Source: Microbulbifer taiwanensis (GTDB taxonomy: Bacteria > Pseudomonadota > Gammaproteobacteria > Pseudomonadales > Cellvibrionaceae). Taken from it: DNA of 64,000 nt. Location of the stretch: positions 20,227 through 84,226 of the forward strand of contig NZ_JACZFR010000030.1 in assembly GCF_014904815.1 (NCBI RefSeq), in the 5' to 3' direction. The notes beneath the pieces are model-generated. The model did not search any database. It worked only from the letters and a program-made list of their open reading frames with translations, and was not told the origin of the DNA. This document shows, one piece after another, positions 26,134-35,525 of the stretch (within the stretch, counting starts at the first letter, position 1; each line of letters begins with the position of its first letter). The position numbers and the translations under genes are program-made.

Positions 26134-27063
26134 TTACAACTTTGTTTCAAGCTCTGGCACCGCATCGAAAAGGTCCGCCACCAGGCCGTAGTCGGCCACC
26201 GAAAAGATCGGCGCCTCTTCATCCTTGTTGATTGCCACAATCACCTTGGAATCCTTCATTCCCGCCAGGTGCTGGATGGCACCGGAGATACCCACGGCAA
26301 TATAGAGGTCCGGCGCGACAATCTTGCCGGTCTGGCCCACCTGCATGTCGTTGGGCACGAAGCCGGCGTCCACCGCGGCGCGGGAGGCGCCCACAGCGGC
26401 ACCCAGTTTGTCCGCCAGCTTGTACAGCAGCTCGAAGTTGTCACCGTTCTGCATACCGCGACCACCGGAGATCACCACCTTGGCAGCGGTCAGTTCCGGG
26501 CGGTCGGACTTGGCCAGCTCTTCGCCGACAAAAGAGGAAACACCGGCATCGTCGGCGATATCCACAGCATCCACCGCAGCGCTGCCGCCTTCCGCAGCCA
26601 CGGCGTCAAAGGCGGTGGTACGCACGGTGACAACCTTGATGGTATCGGAGCTCTGCACCGTCGCGATCACGTTGCCGGCATAGATGGGGCGCTTGAAGGT
26701 ATCGGCGCCTTCGACAGCAATGATGTCGGAGATCGGCTGCACGTCCAGCAACGCAGCGGCGCGCGGCAGCATGTTCTTGCCGGTGGTGGTGGCCGGTGCC
26801 AGGATATGGCTGTAGTCCTTGCCCAGGTCCGCGACCAGCTTGGCCACATTCTCCGCCAGCTGATGCTCGTAAGCGGCGTTGTCCGCCACCAACACCTTGG
26901 CCACGCCGTCGATCTTGGCGGCGGCTTCGCCCGCCGCTCCACAAGCGGCGCCGGCTACCAGTACATGGATATCACCACCGATGGCCTTGGCCGCAGCGAC
27001 GGTATTGAGCGTGGCGCCCTTGATTTCGGCGTTGTCGTGTTCCGCAATAACCAGAATGCTCAT
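26134..27063 (-). CDS. etfA: Electron transfer flavoprotein alpha subunit
   Basis: A 309-residue subunit carrying the FAD of the electron carrier that links acyl-CoA dehydrogenases to the respiratory chain. It starts [20 protein letters not shown]. The C-terminal FAD domain has [15 protein letters not shown], then [26 protein letters not shown] (given in two parts because of length: [13 protein letters not shown] and [12 protein letters not shown]). Its ATG overlaps the etfB stop by one base (TGATG). Acts with EtfB in the cytoplasm. Confidence 0.96.
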   Translation of the reverse strand: MSILVIAEHDNAEIKGATLNTVAAAKAIGGDIHVLVAGAACGAAGEAAAKIDGVAKVLVADNAAYEHQLAENVAKLVADLGKDYSHILAPATTTGKNMLPRAAALLDVQPISDIIAVEGADTFKRPIYAGNVIATVQSSDTIKVVTVRTTAFDAVAAEGGSAAVDAVDIADDAGVSSFVGEELAKSDRPELTAAKVVISGGRGMQNGDNFELLYKLADKLGAAVGASRAAVDAGFVPNDMQVGQTGKIVAPDLYIAVGISGAIQHLAGMKDSKVIVAINKDEEAPIFSVADYGLVADLFDAVPELETKL

Positions 27064-27812
27064 CAGATTACCTTCGCCTCGTTCTTCAGTTTCTCTACCA
27101 GTTCCGCTACATCAGCAACCTTCACGCCCGCCTGGCGCTCGGCCGGCGGCTCGACTTTCAGGGTCTTGGTGCGCGGGGCAATGTCTACACCCAGCTCATC
27201 GGGGCTGGTGGTGTCCAGCGGCTTCTTCTTCGCCTTCATGATGTTCGGCAGCGAGGCGTAGCGCGGCTCGTTCAGGCGCAGGTCGGTGGTCACGATAGCC
27301 GGCAGTTTCAGCTCTACGGTCTGCAGGCCGCCGTCGATCTCGCGGGTCACTTTGACGGACTCGCCTTCCACGACCACTTCAGAGGCGAAGGTGCCCTGCC
27401 CCATACCGGTCAGCGCGCCCAGCATCTGGCCGGTCTGGTTGTTGTCGCCGTCGATGGACTGCTTGCCCATGATGACCATCTGCGGCTCTTCCTTGTCCAC
27501 GATCGCCTTCAGGCACTTGGCCACCGCCAAGGGCTGCAGCTCGGCATCGGTCTCGACCAGGATGCCGCGGTCGGCGCCCAGCGCCAGCGCGGTGCGGATC
27601 TGTTCCTGGCACTGCTTGGGTCCCATGGAAACGGCGACTATCTCGCTGACAACGCCTTTCTCCTTCAAGCGTACCGCCTCTTCCACGGCAATTTCGCAGA
27701 AGGGGTTGATAGACATTTTTACGTTTGCGGTATCTACGTCAGTGCCATCCGCCTTGGGGCGAACCTTGACGTTGAAGTCCACAACGCGTTTCACAGCTAC
27801 AAGAACTTTCAT
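27063..27812 (-). CDS. etfB: Electron transfer flavoprotein beta subunit
   Basis: A 249-residue partner of EtfA, starting [19 protein letters not shown]. The family signature around [11 protein letters not shown] is present, as is the late [29 protein letters not shown] region, here in the usual position for the loop that docks dehydrogenases. It is the first gene of the etfBA unit. The promoter region holds a CAAAC-N4-GTTTG palindrome that looks like a PsrA site, so control by fatty acids is likely. Confidence 0.96.
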   Translation of the reverse strand: MKVLVAVKRVVDFNVKVRPKADGTDVDTANVKMSINPFCEIAVEEAVRLKEKGVVSEIVAVSMGPKQCQEQIRTALALGADRGILVETDAELQPLAVAKCLKAIVDKEEPQMVIMGKQSIDGDNNQTGQMLGALTGMGQGTFASEVVVEGESVKVTREIDGGLQTVELKLPAIVTTDLRLNEPRYASLPNIMKAKKKPLDTTSPDELGVDIAPRTKTLKVEPPAERQAGVKVADVAELVEKLKNEAKVI

Positions 27813-27888
27813 GGAAATCCCGTCTTAAATAAGCTTTTTGGGAGCCGCGACTGACTGTTCACAATCGCGAATGAATACGGTCTTCTGG

Positions 27889-27904
27889 TCAAACAAGTGT
27901 TTGA
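27889..27904 (-). promoter_or_regulatory. Probable PsrA-type operator upstream of etfBA
   Basis: TCAAACA-AG-TGTTTGA is a perfect inverted repeat about 77 bp before the etfB start. It contains CAAAC-N4-GTTTG, which fits the CAAAC/GTTTG motif described for the TetR regulator PsrA, a fatty-acid-responsive repressor of beta-oxidation and etf genes in pseudomonads and Shewanella. No psrA gene is in the window. Assignment rests on motif and target. Confidence 0.55.
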
Positions 27905-28152
27905 ACGGCGTGTATGTTGGCCCTTCTATAGCGCAAAATCAATAGCCAAATGGACGAGCCGACTGCCATTCAGCAGATCTATTTCCAGCTATAAAAATCA
28001 CCCATTCGGGGCTTCTAAGCCATTGAAATACAGCGTATTTGCCACGGCAAATGAATAGTCCTGCAATTGGTAGGGCTGAATAAAGGTCTATATAATCCGC
28101 TGCCAATGCTAAACGCCAAGACTGAGACAGAATAAACGATAGTCGATGCGAA

Positions 28153-28312
28153 GGTCCTGCTGCCGGGGCCATTCGCGGGACCCTATGAGGCATGGATGCC
28201 GATTAGAGCCTACATGGATGGCCGGTTTTTGCTCCTGCAAAACCGGCATTTCCGCCATCCGTGGCGGTCATATTCACAGCGTGTCCCGCGAATGGCCCCC
28301 GGCAGCAGGACC
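28153..28312. repeat. 160-bp nested palindrome between etfBA and the ETF-QO gene
   Basis: Outer arms of 29-30 bp (28153-28181, starting GGTCCTGCTGCCGGGGCC, and its inverse at 28283-28312) differ by one inserted base. Inside are three more hairpins: GGCAT-GG-ATGCC (28189-28200), GCCGGTTTTTGC-TCCT-GCAAAACCGGC (28221-28247, one bulged T) and CCGCCA-TCCG-TGGCGG (28252-28267). The rest of the 575-bp divergent spacer (27813-28387) holds the etf promoter area and no gene I can support. Confidence 0.75.
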
Positions 28313-28387
28313 GCCCGGATACCCGAACAGAGCATGTCGGGACTCACAGAAGCAGAATAACCAGATCAACCAGCTGAGGAGAGCGCC

Positions 28388-30025
28388 GTGGAACGCGAAT
28401 CAATGGAATACGACGTAGTGATCGTGGGTGCCGGCCCCGCCGGCCTGGCAGCGGCCTGCCGTATTCGCCAGCTCAATGAAGATATCTCCGTGTGTGTGGT
28501 GGAGAAAGGGTCCGAAGTTGGCGCCCATATCCTCTCCGGTGCGGTATTCGAGCCCACCGCCCTGAACGAACTCTTCCCGGACTGGAAGGACCGCGGCGCG
28601 CCCCTCAACACCCAGGTCAAAGGCGACGACATCTATGTGATGGGCAGCGCCGAGAAGGCCATCAAGGTGCCCAACCTCTTTGTGCCCAGCACCATGCACA
28701 ACGAAGGCAACTACATCGTCAGTATGGGCAACCTGTGCCGCTGGCTGGCCGAACAGGCCGAGAACCTGGGGGTCGAGATATTCCCCGGCTTCGCCGCCGC
28801 CGAAGTGCTCTACAACGAAGACGGCTCCGTCAGAGGTATCGCCACCGGCGACATGGGCGTGGGCATGAACGGCGAACACAAAGACTCCTATATGCCCGGC
28901 ATGGAGCTGCACGCCAAATACACCCTCTTCGCCGAGGGCTGCCGCGGCCACCTGGGCAAACAGCTGATCGAGCGCTTCAAGCTCGACGAGGGCACTGATC
29001 CCCAGCACTACGGCATCGGCATCAAGGAAATCTGGAAGGTCAGCGACGACAAACACCAGCAGGGCCTGGTAGTACACACGGCCGGCTGGCCCCTGGACGA
29101 GAGCGGTTCCCACGGCGGCGGCTTCCTCTACCACCTGGAAGACAACCAAGTGGTGGTCGGCCTGATCACCGACCTGGCCTATAGCAACCCCCACCTCAGC
29201 CCGTTTGACGAGTTCCAGCGCTACAAGCACCACCCGGTGATCAAGCAGTACCTGGAGGGCGGCCAGCGCGTCGCCTACGGCGCCCGCGCCATCGTCAAGG
29301 GCGGCCTGCAATCCCTGCCGAAGATGACTTTCCCCGGCGGCCTGCTGATCGGCGACAACGCCGGCACCCTCAACTTCGCCAAGATCAAGGGCAACCACAC
29401 CGCGATGAAGTCCGGCATGCTGGCCGCCGAGAGCATCGCCGAGGCCCTGAAGGCCGAGCGCGCCAACGACGAGCTGACCGAGTACAGCGCCAAGTACCGC
29501 GACAGCTGGGCCTGGAAGGAACTGCACAAACAGCGCAACTTCGGCCCGGCCCAGCACAAGTGGGGCAATATCCTCGGCTCCGCCTACGCCTTTATCGACA
29601 TCAACATCTTCCAGGGCAAGCTGCCCTGGACACTGCGCGATACCAAGGCCGACCACGCCCAGCTGAAGCCGGCGGCGGACTGCAAGAAGATCGACTATCC
29701 GAAGCCGGATGGTGTGCTCAGCTTCGACAAGCTGTCCTCGGTGTTCATCTCCAACACCAACCACGAGGAAGACCAGCCCTGTCACCTGACCCTGAAGGAC
29801 GACGAAATTCCGCTGAACCACAACCTGCCCATTTACGACGAACCGGCACAGCGCTACTGCCCGGCGGCGGTTTACGAGGTAGTGGAGGAAGCGGGCAAAC
29901 TGCGCTTCCAGATCAACGCGCAGAACTGCGTCCACTGCAAGACCTGCGATATCAAGGACCCGACCCAGAATATCGTCTGGGTGGCGCCGGAAGGTGGCGG
30001 CGGACCCAACTACCCGAATATGTAA
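28388..30025 (+). CDS. Electron transfer flavoprotein-ubiquinone oxidoreductase
   Basis: A 545-residue membrane-associated flavoprotein that passes electrons from ETF to ubiquinone. It has the FAD dinucleotide fold near the start (DVVIVGAGPAGLAAACRIRQ), a quinone-binding middle region, and the C-terminal iron-sulfur site with cysteines in RYCPAAVYE and CVHCKTCDIKDPTQNIVW. I accept the GTG at 28388 as start because GAGGAG lies 6 bases upstream; the ATG at 28403 is too far from it. It is divergent from etfBA, so the whole ETF chain is in one place. A strong terminator follows. Confidence 0.95.
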   Translation: MERESMEYDVVIVGAGPAGLAAACRIRQLNEDISVCVVEKGSEVGAHILSGAVFEPTALNELFPDWKDRGAPLNTQVKGDDIYVMGSAEKAIKVPNLFVPSTMHNEGNYIVSMGNLCRWLAEQAENLGVEIFPGFAAAEVLYNEDGSVRGIATGDMGVGMNGEHKDSYMPGMELHAKYTLFAEGCRGHLGKQLIERFKLDEGTDPQHYGIGIKEIWKVSDDKHQQGLVVHTAGWPLDESGSHGGGFLYHLEDNQVVVGLITDLAYSNPHLSPFDEFQRYKHHPVIKQYLEGGQRVAYGARAIVKGGLQSLPKMTFPGGLLIGDNAGTLNFAKIKGNHTAMKSGMLAAESIAEALKAERANDELTEYSAKYRDSWAWKELHKQRNFGPAQHKWGNILGSAYAFIDINIFQGKLPWTLRDTKADHAQLKPAADCKKIDYPKPDGVLSFDKLSSVFISNTNHEEDQPCHLTLKDDEIPLNHNLPIYDEPAQRYCPAAVYEVVEEAGKLRFQINAQNCVHCKTCDIKDPTQNIVWVAPEGGGGPNYPNM

Positions 30026-30034
30026 CTGCACTTC

Positions 30035-30059
30035 AAGGCGCCCACCGGGCGCCTTTTTT
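30035..30059 (+). terminator. Rho-independent terminator of the ETF-QO gene
   Basis: The stem AAGGCGCCC / GGGCGCCTT with loop ACC is followed by TTTT, 10 bp after the stop codon. Confidence 0.9.
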
Positions 30060-30098
30060 GTCTGATAGCTTTTTGCTGTGCCGGCTTTTGGTTGGTGT

Positions 30099-30165
30099 CG
30101 TCATACCGGCGCAGGCCGGTATCCAGTTCGGGGGCACCTGGATTCCGGCCTGTGCCGGAATGACG
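30099..30165. repeat. 67-bp palindromic repeat (CGTCATACCGG type), copy 1
   Basis: Outer ends CGTCAT and ATGACG enclose two hairpins, ACCGGC-GCAG-GCCGGT and TTCCGGC-CTGT-GCCGGAA, joined by CCAG...CTGG words. A second 67-bp copy at 39999-40065 has the two hairpins in swapped order, i.e. inverted. This is a dispersed intergenic element; no coding role is seen. Confidence 0.7.
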
Positions 30166-30290
30166 AGAGTTATCTGGACAAGCCCTATTCCACTTGGCCA
30201 GTTTTTTACCTCATCGCCAGGAACAGAGCTTTGGCCGCCAGCGAGTTCCCAGACTAAGCTTCCTCCGGTCAACACAACGAAGGACCGGCC

Positions 30291-30938
30291 ATGAAATCCG
30301 CCCTACTCTGTATCGACCTGCAATATCTGGACGCCGCCCGCGGCTGTGGCGTCTTCGCGGACTCCGGATACAGCGCCTTCGGCAAGGAGGGCCAGGAATA
30401 CTATTTTGCACGCCTGGAAAAACAGGTGCTGCCCAATGTGCAAAAGCTGCAGGCGCTGTTTCGCGACAAGGGGCTGGAAGTCATCCATATCCGGGTCATG
30501 TCCCAGACCGATGATGGTCGCGACCGCAGCTACTGGCACAGAAAGCTCGACCTTCACTGCCCGCCGGGCTCCAGGGAGTCGGAGTTTATCGAATCTGTCG
30601 CCCCCAAAAGCGGCGATCTGGTCATCAACAAAACCGCCTCAGGACCATTTGGCAACAGCAATATCCACTCCCTGCTCTCTCGCCTCGGCATTGCGCAACT
30701 CTATTGCTGTGGCGTCTTTACCGATGTAGCCGTGGAATCCACCATCCGCGCGGCGGCCGATTTCGGTTACTGCCCCATGTTGATCGAGGATGCCACCGCT
30801 TCGGCCAGCGATATGGTACAGGCAGAGTGCGTCAACCGGCTGGGGGGGCGTTACTGTGAAGTGGTGCGCACGGCGGAACTGCTGGAGGATCTGGAGCAGC
30901 ATATTCGCTCGGTGAGAAAGGAAACGGGATACTGGTAA
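30291..30938 (+). CDS. Isochorismatase-fold hydrolase-like protein lacking the catalytic cysteine
   Basis: A 215-residue protein of the isochorismatase-like (cysteine hydrolase) superfamily. The Asp of the triad is in LLCIDLQYLD (D9) and the Lys in VINKTASGPF (K114). The third motif, normally G-x-x-T-x-x-C-V-x-x-T, reads GVFTDVAVEST, so Ala147 takes the place of the nucleophilic cysteine. Members without this cysteine, such as isochorismatases, cleave vinyl ethers using the Asp, so loss does not mean inactivity; but amidase or nicotinamidase activity is unlikely. It stands alone between ETF-QO and a convergent TonB receptor gene. Substrate unknown. Confidence 0.8.
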   Translation: MKSALLCIDLQYLDAARGCGVFADSGYSAFGKEGQEYYFARLEKQVLPNVQKLQALFRDKGLEVIHIRVMSQTDDGRDRSYWHRKLDLHCPPGSRESEFIESVAPKSGDLVINKTASGPFGNSNIHSLLSRLGIAQLYCCGVFTDVAVESTIRAAADFGYCPMLIEDATASASDMVQAECVNRLGGRYCEVVRTAELLEDLEQHIRSVRKETGYW

Positions 30939-30958
30939 TTTTCTGGCTGCCAATAAAA

Positions 30959-30993
30959 AGCCGGATACTGTGGCCAGTACCCGGCTTCAGTCT
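30959..30993. terminator. Bidirectional terminator between convergent genes
   Basis: AAGCCGG and CCGGCTT form the outer stem and TACTG/CAGTA the inner stem with a TGGC loop. On the minus strand the stem is followed by TTTTATTGG, serving the TonB receptor gene. On the plus strand it is followed by CAGTCTTT, serving the isochorismatase-like gene. Confidence 0.8.
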
Positions 30994-31032
30994 TTCCCTG
31001 TTGTTTAGAACTTATTGATCCTGCAGTTCTGG

Positions 31033-33759
31033 TTAGAATTTGTACTGTGCACTCAGAGCAAAGGACTGCCCCGGCTTCTCTTCGAAAATGGTTACGCTAC
31101 TGCGCTCGATCTCGACGCCTTCGTCCAGCAGGTTCTGCATCTTCGCCTTGACAGTAATCTCCTCAGTGGGGTACCAGGAGTAAGTCAGGTCCAGAGAGTG
31201 GAACGGCTGCTCGAAGGCATCCGGGGCTCCGTTACGGCCAGCCAGATACAGGCGCTCACCAAACACGTTGTAGCCGAGGGTTGCAGAGTGATCGCCGTCA
31301 GGACTATCGAAGCCCAGCAACATATTCACTACGTACTCGGAAGCACCGGTCATTTCGCGCACCGGATTGGTCGGCGCATCTGCCTCCACGCCAGCAACCA
31401 GTTCAGAATCCTGCAGTGTTACGTTGCCCTGTACGAAGAAGCTCTCCATAAGGCCACCCATGAAACCGAGGCTTTTCATGCCCTCAATCTCGACACCCGT
31501 AATCTCACCAGATTCGGCGTTGATGATTTCGCGTAGCTGGTTGGTGTCGCTCGTGGCCGCCTGGAAGAACTCAATTGGATCGGTAATGTCCTTGTAGAAG
31601 GCCGAGACAGTCAGGCTGTCCCCGCTGTCGAAGAACCACTCGCCGCGCACATCAAAGTTATTGAGCTCGGACGGACGCACATTGGCATTACCCTTGACCT
31701 GCTCGTCGGTGATCGGGTCAATGTAAATGGCATCGGTAATCTCACGCAGATCCGGACGCACAGCGGTCTTGGAGGCACCAAAACGCAGCTGGAAGGTCTC
31801 AGCCCACAGAGAACCCATATAGGTCAGGGACAATGACGGGTAAATATCATCCTGGGCATAGACAGCTTCGGCAAGATCTTCCGGATCCGTCGGCACCTGC
31901 GGATCGGCCGGCGTGTAACCGTAGGGGTTCCATTCCAGTGCGACCTGGTTGTAATCCTCCCAGCGCGCGCCAGCAGAAAGGCGCCAGGTCTCATTCCAGG
32001 TCCAGTCAAATTTGCCGTAAACCGCATCTGTCAGTGTTGCAGCGATGTAGCTCTGCTTGTTGCTGCCGGCCCTGTCGAACGCAAAGTCATTGTCGACATT
32101 GGTGATGTTGTCATCATCGAACACCTGGTCCAGGGGTCCGTTGAGAATCGAATCATCTGCTACATCGAAAATATCCAGGCGCAACTGAGTCTGCTGATAG
32201 GTGCGGCCCTTTTCTGTACGAGCAAAGCCACCACTCAGCTCCAAAGAGGAAGTGGAGAGCTCCAGCGGCAAAGTGGCTGACCAGCCGTAGTTGCGCACTT
32301 CATCTTCCAGATCGGTATAGCGGAAGTCTGCACTGCGGGAACCGGTACTCACGGACGAACTGATAGTTTCACCGGTAGCAGGATCAGTAATGTTGTCCGC
32401 ATACACATTGACTTCATTCGGAATATCGGTGGTAGCCGTAGCATCCGTGTAGAACCAGTCAAAGCGCAGATCTTCCGGTACCCAGTCGAGCATATTGCCG
32501 GGAACCAGGGCCTTGGTCTGCGGCCCCAGGGCATGACTGCCCCTGAGCTGATTGACCTTCATCTCACGCTCTTCATATTTCAATGCGTACTGGCGAAAAC
32601 CCCGGCCGTCGGAGATCTGGCGGTTTTCGTTGAAGAAATCGCTGATGGCAGTCTCATCATCGGTATTGCGCAGGAACAGGTTTGTAGACTCCACCTCGTG
32701 CTCATCGGCGAAGCGCAGACCCAGGTTCAGGTTACCACTGATATCCACCGCATAGGTGGACTCGTTGCGAGTGTCAGTGCGCTCATCGGGAAACGCATGG
32801 CTACGCTTTACACGCTCCGTTTCCCGCCACTGACTTTTGTAGGAACCACCGGCGAGGAAGCCGAGCTCCCACTGATCACCAAAGTAGAAACGGTTGCCGA
32901 CACTGCCTTTGAAGTTGTAGTCGGGATCATAGGATTCCTTCTCGACGGAAATATCCCTATTCAGGTTCAGCGCCAACTCACGGTTCAGTGCCTGGGCCGC
33001 ATTCTGGAGCTCCTGCTCAGATGCAAACTGATTGCCTTCGGCTATCAGTGTCTTGCGAATACCTGCCACACTCAGGTCGCCCTTGAAACGCTGCATCGCA
33101 GACTTGATATCACCGGATAGAGCCCGGGTACCGTCGTCGGTGCCCCAGGCATCGTCGTCACCGCCCTTATAACTCAGTACGTCGCCGCCGGTTTCGCTGT
33201 TGAATCCACCTCCCATCTCGATGGAATAGGTCAGGTCTTCGGGAATGCCCTTGGTGCGGATATCCACGTTGCCGCCGCCAAAGCTAGCGGCCTGGTCAGC
33301 AGAATAGCTCTTCTGTACCGCCAGGGATTCCACCACCGAGGTGGGGAAAAGATCCAGCGGTATCACATTACGGGTAAGGTCCGGAGACGGCACTGTTGCG
33401 CCATTCAGCGTAGTGCTCGAATAGCGCTCACCCAGGCCGCGAACATAGACGAACTTGTCGTTGATCAGAGACAGACCGGAAACCCGACGCAGGGCCGCCG
33501 CTACGGTGGAGTCACCGACACGCCCGATCATCTCTGATCCGAGAATATCGGTGACCACTTCCTCTTCCAGGCGCTCACTGACCAGCATTTCAGCTGAGCT
33601 CTGCAGGCGCCCCTGCACCATCACCTCTTCAACCTGTTGGGCTTTTGGTGGCTCGATACTATCCTTTTCCACCTGCGCCCAAACCTGAGGCGCTATTGTT
33701 GAGGCCGCGGCAATAGCCAGTACCAGCGGCGCTCTCTGAAATTTTTCTTTCTTAACCAT
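31033..33759 (-). CDS. TonB-dependent receptor
   Basis: A 908-residue outer membrane receptor. The signal peptide ends near QVWAQ, a TonB-box-like region follows, then the plug domain (about residues 60-180, with VYVRGLGERYSSTTLNGATV and the GGGNVDIRT end) and a barrel finishing FALSAQYKF. There is no N-terminal carboxypeptidase-like domain, unlike the other two receptors here. About 105 bp upstream on the same strand is a gene for a large lipoprotein, and such pairs are common, so I infer they handle one substrate together. The substrate is unknown. Confidence 0.88.
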   Translation of the reverse strand: MVKKEKFQRAPLVLAIAAASTIAPQVWAQVEKDSIEPPKAQQVEEVMVQGRLQSSAEMLVSERLEEEVVTDILGSEMIGRVGDSTVAAALRRVSGLSLINDKFVYVRGLGERYSSTTLNGATVPSPDLTRNVIPLDLFPTSVVESLAVQKSYSADQAASFGGGNVDIRTKGIPEDLTYSIEMGGGFNSETGGDVLSYKGGDDDAWGTDDGTRALSGDIKSAMQRFKGDLSVAGIRKTLIAEGNQFASEQELQNAAQALNRELALNLNRDISVEKESYDPDYNFKGSVGNRFYFGDQWELGFLAGGSYKSQWRETERVKRSHAFPDERTDTRNESTYAVDISGNLNLGLRFADEHEVESTNLFLRNTDDETAISDFFNENRQISDGRGFRQYALKYEEREMKVNQLRGSHALGPQTKALVPGNMLDWVPEDLRFDWFYTDATATTDIPNEVNVYADNITDPATGETISSSVSTGSRSADFRYTDLEDEVRNYGWSATLPLELSTSSLELSGGFARTEKGRTYQQTQLRLDIFDVADDSILNGPLDQVFDDDNITNVDNDFAFDRAGSNKQSYIAATLTDAVYGKFDWTWNETWRLSAGARWEDYNQVALEWNPYGYTPADPQVPTDPEDLAEAVYAQDDIYPSLSLTYMGSLWAETFQLRFGASKTAVRPDLREITDAIYIDPITDEQVKGNANVRPSELNNFDVRGEWFFDSGDSLTVSAFYKDITDPIEFFQAATSDTNQLREIINAESGEITGVEIEGMKSLGFMGGLMESFFVQGNVTLQDSELVAGVEADAPTNPVREMTGASEYVVNMLLGFDSPDGDHSATLGYNVFGERLYLAGRNGAPDAFEQPFHSLDLTYSWYPTEEITVKAKMQNLLDEGVEIERSSVTIFEEKPGQSFALSAQYKF

Positions 33760-33806
33760 TACCCAGGCCTCTCATGTTCCTGTTTATCACTGCGGTAGAA
33801 GCAAAG

Positions 33807-33839
33807 AGGGCGCCGTCTCCCATTGCGAAGCGGCGCCCT
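33807..33839 (-). terminator. Hairpin between lipoprotein and TonB receptor genes
   Basis: The stem AGGGCGCCG / CGGCGCCCT has a 15-base loop. On the minus strand only CTCTTTGC follows, a weak T-run. It may lower rather than stop read-through, setting the ratio of lipoprotein to receptor. Confidence 0.45.
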
Positions 33840-33866
33840 TGCATCGGGGATTAACCCGCTTGCGAC

Positions 33867-35525
33867 TTACTCAAACCACAGCGGCTGAGCGCGGCTGCCT
33901 TCGTGCAGGCCGTAGGTCCAGCCCTGGGTCCAGTCGCTGCCGTTTACGCTGAGGGCACCCAGGTAGGCGCGCTCAACCGGAGAAACGGTTACGCCAGCCT
34001 GTGCACCGGACGCTTCGGTGTAGAAGGCCGGGGTGCCTCCCAGCAATACGAAGCCGGTATCGGCGCCTGCGGTCGGATCGAGCTTGCCGGTAACCTCGAT
34101 AAATTCATTGCCAGTAGCAGTCGCCCAATCGGCAGGAGTATCGTCGTTCGGCAGATCACCTTTAACTTTATCCTGACAGGCGAATACGTTGGAGGTGATA
34201 CCTACTTCAGCACCAGTTTCCGCTTCCGCCAGAGTCTCATCGCTCTCGACACGCAGGCAGTAGTTGCTGCCTTCAGCGCCGTTTTCGTCAGCACTGAAAG
34301 AGGCGACGACCATTGAGTTGCTGATCATCGGGTAGATACCTTCGCGGAAACGCCAGCCGGCACCCGGATCGTGAGTACCTTTTGCCTGGGCAGAGACAAT
34401 ACAGGTCAGGCCGTCAATTACCGGGCGGCTGTTGATGCCCTGGTCGATAATCTCAGCGCGGCGATCGGTTTTGGTGCCATCGGCCATATCGTCGTAGCTA
34501 CCGATACCATCGGACTCGATGCAGTGGTTACCATCGGTCTCGCTCTGGATTACCAGGGCATTGGTAATGGTGCCGCGATAACCTTCATCGATGTCGATGG
34601 AGTCGTCGCGCACATACAGGGCAACATAGTTGTCCACGTTGACGGCGCCACCGAAGAATTCGATACCGTCATCGTAAGTGGAGTAAGCCTGCAGATTATT
34701 GACGACAGTGCCGTTACCAACCGCGTCAAAGGCAACGCCGTTCAGTTCGTCGCCAGCAGCAACCTGGGCACCGGTGTGCTTGACGCGCACGTAGGTCATT
34801 TCACCGGAGCTGTCGGCATTGTTGTCGCCACCGTAGTAGGAGGCCTCATCGTCGGTGGAACCTTCCGCAGCCACGTGACATTCGCCCGTCAGAGCCAATG
34901 TGCCATCATCCAGATTGCCTTCGTAGGCACACTTGTTGGTAACACCAAAGCCGTTGATCACCATGCCGCCCCACTGGGATACGTCTTCGGCACCAACAGT
35001 ACCGAGCACATCGGTTTCGGAAGTAAAGGTAATCGGAGCAGATTCGGTACCGCGGGCAAACAGCTGGGAGCCGCGATTGACAACCATAAAGGCGGAGCTG
35101 TCCTTGAACGCGATGGTGGCGCCGGCCTGGACTTCCAGCTTGACACCGTCACCGCCTTTGGCGATACCGGCCTCTGCGAGTTCCGCATTGCTGCCGAAGC
35201 TTTCGCCGACAAACAGGCTGCCGTCAAAGATGTGCGCACCACCGCTCGGCAGAGCCGGCAGGTACAGATCTTCGGTCAGCGGATTCGAGGAGGACACGAA
35301 GTCGGTACCGTAGCGGCAGTTGGCGCCTTCGGGAGTACCCTGAACTTCAGTGCTTTCGATCACGGCGCAATTGTTGGTGGTGTCACCACCACCCGGAGTG
35401 GTCGTAGAGTTGTCAGTAGAATTGTCGTTAGTAGTCGGCTCAATGTTGATACCGCCGCTGTCGCAACCAGCCAGCAGTGCGGCGATTGCGGCTGCCAGCA
35501 GCAGCTTGTTGTTTACTCGCTTCAT
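33867..35525 (-). CDS. Large lipoprotein with repeated beta-helix-like structure, partner of the TonB receptor
   Basis: About 552 residues. The lipoprotein signal MKRVNNKLLLAAAIAALLAGC ends in the lipobox LLAGC. A Thr/Asn/Asp-rich linker follows (NDNSTDNSTTTPGG). The body contains repeats of the sort seen in parallel beta-helices: a capped start (GSLFVGESF), VEVQ-type GATIAFKDSSAF, ARGTESAPITFTSE, WGGMVINGFG, and later IDEGYRGTITNALVIQ. The ATG at 35525 has AGGGGGAA 6-7 bases upstream. It is encoded just before a TonB receptor on the same strand and is likely a surface or periplasmic binding partner. I know of similar receptor-adjacent proteins but no proven function. Confidence 0.8.
   Translation of the reverse strand: MKRVNNKLLLAAAIAALLAGCDSGGINIEPTTNDNSTDNSTTTPGGGDTTNNCAVIESTEVQGTPEGANCRYGTDFVSSSNPLTEDLYLPALPSGGAHIFDGSLFVGESFGSNAELAEAGIAKGGDGVKLEVQAGATIAFKDSSAFMVVNRGSQLFARGTESAPITFTSETDVLGTVGAEDVSQWGGMVINGFGVTNKCAYEGNLDDGTLALTGECHVAAEGSTDDEASYYGGDNNADSSGEMTYVRVKHTGAQVAAGDELNGVAFDAVGNGTVVNNLQAYSTYDDGIEFFGGAVNVDNYVALYVRDDSIDIDEGYRGTITNALVIQSETDGNHCIESDGIGSYDDMADGTKTDRRAEIIDQGINSRPVIDGLTCIVSAQAKGTHDPGAGWRFREGIYPMISNSMVVASFSADENGAEGSNYCLRVESDETLAEAETGAEVGITSNVFACQDKVKGDLPNDDTPADWATATGNEFIEVTGKLDPTAGADTGFVLLGGTPAFYTEASGAQAGVTVSPVERAYLGALSVNGSDWTQGWTYGLHEGSRAQPLWFE

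Noticed and set aside
28400..30031. A 543-residue minus-strand open frame covering the whole ETF-QO gene
   Set aside because: Same codon-bias effect; the plus strand has FAD and iron-sulfur motifs and a ribosome site, the other has none.
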